Assembly: GCA_035653595.1 (NCBI GenBank)
Contig: DASRBO010000008.1
Coordinates: 1-8,215 of the forward strand
DNA: 8,215 nucleotides
Origin: DASRBO01 sp035653595
Lineage (GTDB): Bacteria > Actinomycetota > Acidimicrobiia > Acidimicrobiales > JAJPHE01
Direction: 5' to 3'
Part shown: positions 6,691 to 8,215 of the stretch, piece by piece
Numbering within the stretch: the first letter of the stretch is position 1
Layout of the letters: each line of letters starts with the position of its first letter
The notes under the pieces: generated by a model
The model's database searches: none
The model's input: only the letters and a program-made list of their open reading frames with translations
Told to the model about the DNA's origin: nothing
Translations under genes and position numbers: made by a program

Positions 6691-6696
6691 AACCTA
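6691..6696 (-). promoter_or_regulatory. Possible leaderless promoter (-10) of the SRPBCC gene
   Basis: On the minus strand TAGGTT (6696 to 6691) matches the actinobacterial -10 pattern TANNNT and ends exactly eight bases before the GTG at 6682, the spacing expected when transcription begins at the start codon. No Shine-Dalgarno is evident. The first repeat copy (6706-6723) would cover the -35 zone, so a protein bound there could repress or activate the gene. Confidence 0.35.
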
Positions 6697-6705
6697 GGTG
6701 ACGAC

Positions 6706-6820
6706 CCGCAGGACATCGTTCCGGCGGGAACGACAGGACATCGTTCCGCCGAGGCAGCGCGTCTGACCGCAGGACATCGTTCCGTCCTCGCAGGTCGATA
6801 GCCCGCAAGACATCGTTCCG
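6706..6820. repeat. Four direct copies of an 18-base repeat
   Basis: The unit CCGCAGGACATCGTTCCG occurs at 6706-6723, 6731-6748 (first bases CGAC instead of CCGC), 6767-6784 and 6803-6820 (AAGAC for AGGAC). All copies share one orientation, with start-to-start steps of 25, 36 and 36 bases. The 14-base core AGGACATCGTTCCG is identical in the first three and differs by one base in the fourth. The intervening bases are unrelated. The conservation and the steps differing by 11 bases (about one helical turn) suggest arrayed protein-binding sites, most simply transposase-binding sites at the left end of the neighbouring insertion sequence, or operators of the SRPBCC gene. Confidence 0.85.
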
Positions 6821-7040
6821 CAACAAACAGCCCGGCGGGCCGGAACTTCTCCTTGACCGCCGAGCCTCCACCCCCGCACCCCAACTGCCCCGGCGCCAGC
6901 CAGACCACCCCGGAGGGGACCCCGGTCCGGCTGCCGCCGAGCCAGTCTGAGCAGGGGAACCTCCACCCTCAAGGACAACTGCCGGGCCGCCTGTCGAGGC
7001 GCCCGGAGATCGTGCCGATCGGACCTCGTTCATCTCGAGC

Positions 7041-7046
7041 GAGGAG
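7041..7046 (+). promoter_or_regulatory. Shine-Dalgarno site of the transposase gene
   Basis: GAGGAG six bases before the GTG at 7053; it fixes the transposase start at the beginning of its helix-turn-helix domain. Confidence 0.6.
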
Positions 7047-7052
7047 TCGACG

Positions 7053-8215
7053 GTGCCGTCCGAAGAAGATCTGCGCAAGGAAGCGGTCCGGCGGCGTCGG
7101 GCCGGCGAGGCCCCGGCGGAGATAGCCACCGTCCTCGGACGGTCCGACCGCTGGGTGCGCAAGTGGGTGGGCCGAGCCGAGGAGGAATCCGACAGCCTCA
7201 CCTGGGCAGCAGGCCGGCCCCGAGCTCCGCACTCGTCCCCCAACGCCACCCCGCCCGAGTTGGTGGCCGCCATCCTCGATGCCCGGGCCCGGCTGGTAGC
7301 CAACCCACGGGCCCAGTACGGGGCTCTGGCGGTGGCCTGGGAGCTGCGCCGCATGGGCGTGTCTCCCATTCCCAACCGCTGGACCATCGAGCGGGTCATC
7401 TCCAGAGCCGGCCTGGCCAAGGCTCGGTCCCGGGCCGCCGGCTACGTGTCCAAGAACGTCCCCTACCCGGCCCTGGAGGGGGTGGAGCCCGGCGAGGTGC
7501 ACCAGGCCGATCTCATCGGTCCCCGCCACCTCCACGGTGGCGTGGGCTTCTTCGTGCTCAACCTCCTCGACGTCGGCTCGCACGAGGCCACCAGCGAGAT
7601 CCTCGAACGGGTCCGGCCCAACCTGTTGGCCGCCGGGGTGGCCCGCTCCTGGGCGAAGGTTGGCGTCCCCTCCGCCCTGCAGCTGGACAACCACTCCAAC
7701 TTCCGAGGAGCCATCCCTCCCCAGTACGCCTACTTCAGCCCCGTGGTGGCCACCTGTCTGGACCTGGGCGTCGTCCCCCGGTTCATCCCGCTGCGGGAGC
7801 CCTGGCGCAATGGGGTGGTCGAGCACTTCAACGACACCTGGGACAAGGCCTTCTTCCGAACCGAGGACTTCTCCGGCCTGGATCACCTCATCTCCGAGAA
7901 CGCCAGCTTCATCACCTTCCACAACGCCGAGCACCGCTACTCCGCCCACCAGGGCGCCAGTCCGGCCGAGGTCTGGAAGGGTCGGCCCCGGGACCGCCTC
8001 TCCCGCCGCTACCGGGTGCCCGAGCGTCTTCCTGCTCAGGGCCGCATCGAGGCGGTGCGCTTCGTGCGTTCCAACGGCCTCGTGGACCTGTGGGGACGGC
8101 GGATCACCGTCGCCGAGGAGTACCGACACCAGTACCTGACCGCCACCATTCGGGTCCGGGCCAAGACCGTCGACGTGGTCACCATGGACGGTGAGGTCGC
8201 CTACGAGGGCGCCTT
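7053..8215 (+). CDS. IS481-like DDE transposase (3' end missing)
   Basis: Transposase of the retroviral-integrase fold that cuts and joins the ends of its insertion sequence. 387 residues are visible from GTG 7053, and the frame is still open at the window edge. The N-terminal helix-turn-helix (about 5-42: EEDLRKEAVRRRRAGEAPAE, then LGRSDRWVRKWV) precedes a second DNA-binding segment (about 60-130, with NPRAQYGALAVAWELRRMGV). The catalytic core gives Asp153 (HQADLIGPRHL), Asp212 (LQLDNHSNFRG) and Glu257 (REPWRNGVVEHFND); the second Asp and the Glu are 44 residues apart rather than the usual 35 or so because of an insertion around 219-230. The beta-rich C-terminal part (about 330-387) matches the tail of this subgroup. 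All motifs are intact, so the visible part looks functional. It has its own ribosome site and points away from the SRPBCC gene. Confidence 0.92.
   Translation, partial: MPSEEDLRKEAVRRRRAGEAPAEIATVLGRSDRWVRKWVGRAEEESDSLTWAAGRPRAPHSSPNATPPELVAAILDARARLVANPRAQYGALAVAWELRRMGVSPIPNRWTIERVISRAGLAKARSRAAGYVSKNVPYPALEGVEPGEVHQADLIGPRHLHGGVGFFVLNLLDVGSHEATSEILERVRPNLLAAGVARSWAKVGVPSALQLDNHSNFRGAIPPQYAYFSPVVATCLDLGVVPRFIPLREPWRNGVVEHFNDTWDKAFFRTEDFSGLDHLISENASFITFHNAEHRYSAHQGASPAEVWKGRPRDRLSRRYRVPERLPAQGRIEAVRFVRSNGLVDLWGRRITVAEEYRHQYLTATIRVRAKTVDVVTMDGEVAYEGA

Larger units (their letters stand above)
6683..7052. other. Gap between SRPBCC gene and transposase: repeats, no gene
   Basis: 370 bases between two divergent genes. 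The SRPBCC-proximal third holds four direct 18-base repeats (6706-6820), a 7-bp-stem hairpin (6716-6733) and the 8-base palindrome ACCTAGGT (6692-6699). From 6821 to about 7040 I see only C-rich, non-coding-looking sequence with no convincing gene, RNA or terminator. Short open frames crossing the region on either strand have no recognisable domains. Confidence 0.6.
6706..8215 (+). mobile_element. IS481-like insertion sequence, partial (left edge uncertain)
   Basis: The element is inferred from the IS481-like transposase gene plus the repeat array on its upstream side. The left edge is set at the first repeat only for convenience; I cannot see a defined terminal inverted repeat or target duplication because the right end lies outside the window. 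A TGT at 6992, about 60 bases before the transposase start, is an alternative left terminus that would leave the repeats outside the element. Confidence 0.5.

Noticed and set aside
6706..6820. CRISPR array
   Set aside because: Repeats are only 18 bases, spacers are 7 to 18 bases and uneven, and no cas gene is visible.
6853..6858. TTGACC as a -35 element for the transposase
   Set aside because: No -10-like hexamer follows at 16-19 bases, and it is nearly 200 bases from the gene start.
6917..6928. GGACC-CC-GGTCC as a terminator hairpin
   Set aside because: The loop would be only two bases, no T-run follows, and it lies in a divergent gap where no terminator is needed.
6683..7420. Long N-terminal extension of the SRPBCC protein on the minus strand
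   Set aside because: It runs antisense to the intact transposase domain and through the repeat array, and has no domain; the protein fold begins right after GTG 6682.
6969..8129. 386-residue minus-strand frame opposite the transposase
   Set aside because: It is Gly/Val/His-rich with no domain, while the plus strand shows a full set of helix-turn-helix and DDE motifs in one frame.

Overview
The window is strongly G+C-rich and densely packed. GTG and TTG starts, overlapping genes, a menaquinone-type methyltransferase and a DUF3817 gene with its usual small membrane partner all point to an actinobacterium. The deep-branching Acidimicrobiia or an uncultured relative is my best guess, by recall of gene style rather than by any search.

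Layout. (1) 2-1372 (+): the 3' part of an ABC-F ATPase, cut by the window start. (2) 1292-4787 (-): a four-gene run, in transcription order a geranylgeranyl-reductase-family FAD enzyme, a 157-aa membrane protein ending in an AYNEYL motif, a DUF3817 membrane protein started by a TTGA overlap, and an MFS_3-type exporter whose 3' end overlaps the ABC-F gene tail-to-tail. (3) 4774-6220 (+): a UbiE/MenG-type methyltransferase, divergent from the reductase, translationally coupled by an 8-base overlap to a membrane protein that looks like a divergent UbiA-superfamily member. (4) 6158-6682 (-): a SRPBCC (START-like) protein, tail-to-tail with the UbiA-like gene and possibly read from a leaderless promoter. 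(5) 6683-7052: a 370-base gap holding four direct copies of an 18-base repeat. (6) 7053-8215 (+): an IS481-like DDE transposase that runs off the window end.

How the genes may work together. The reductase (isoprenoid saturation), the methyltransferase (quinone ring methylation) and the UbiA-like protein form a plausible menaquinone-tailoring divergon. This is inference from family membership and adjacency. The ABC-F and MFS genes could each contribute to drug tolerance, but they face each other and need not be co-regulated. The transposase and repeat array are the mobile, accessory part, next to the promoter side of the SRPBCC gene.

I did not find a convincing wholly new system. The items most worth following up are the repeat array and its relation to the transposase and SRPBCC promoter, the UbiA-like protein without a clear NDxxD motif, and the unresolved start of the reductase gene.
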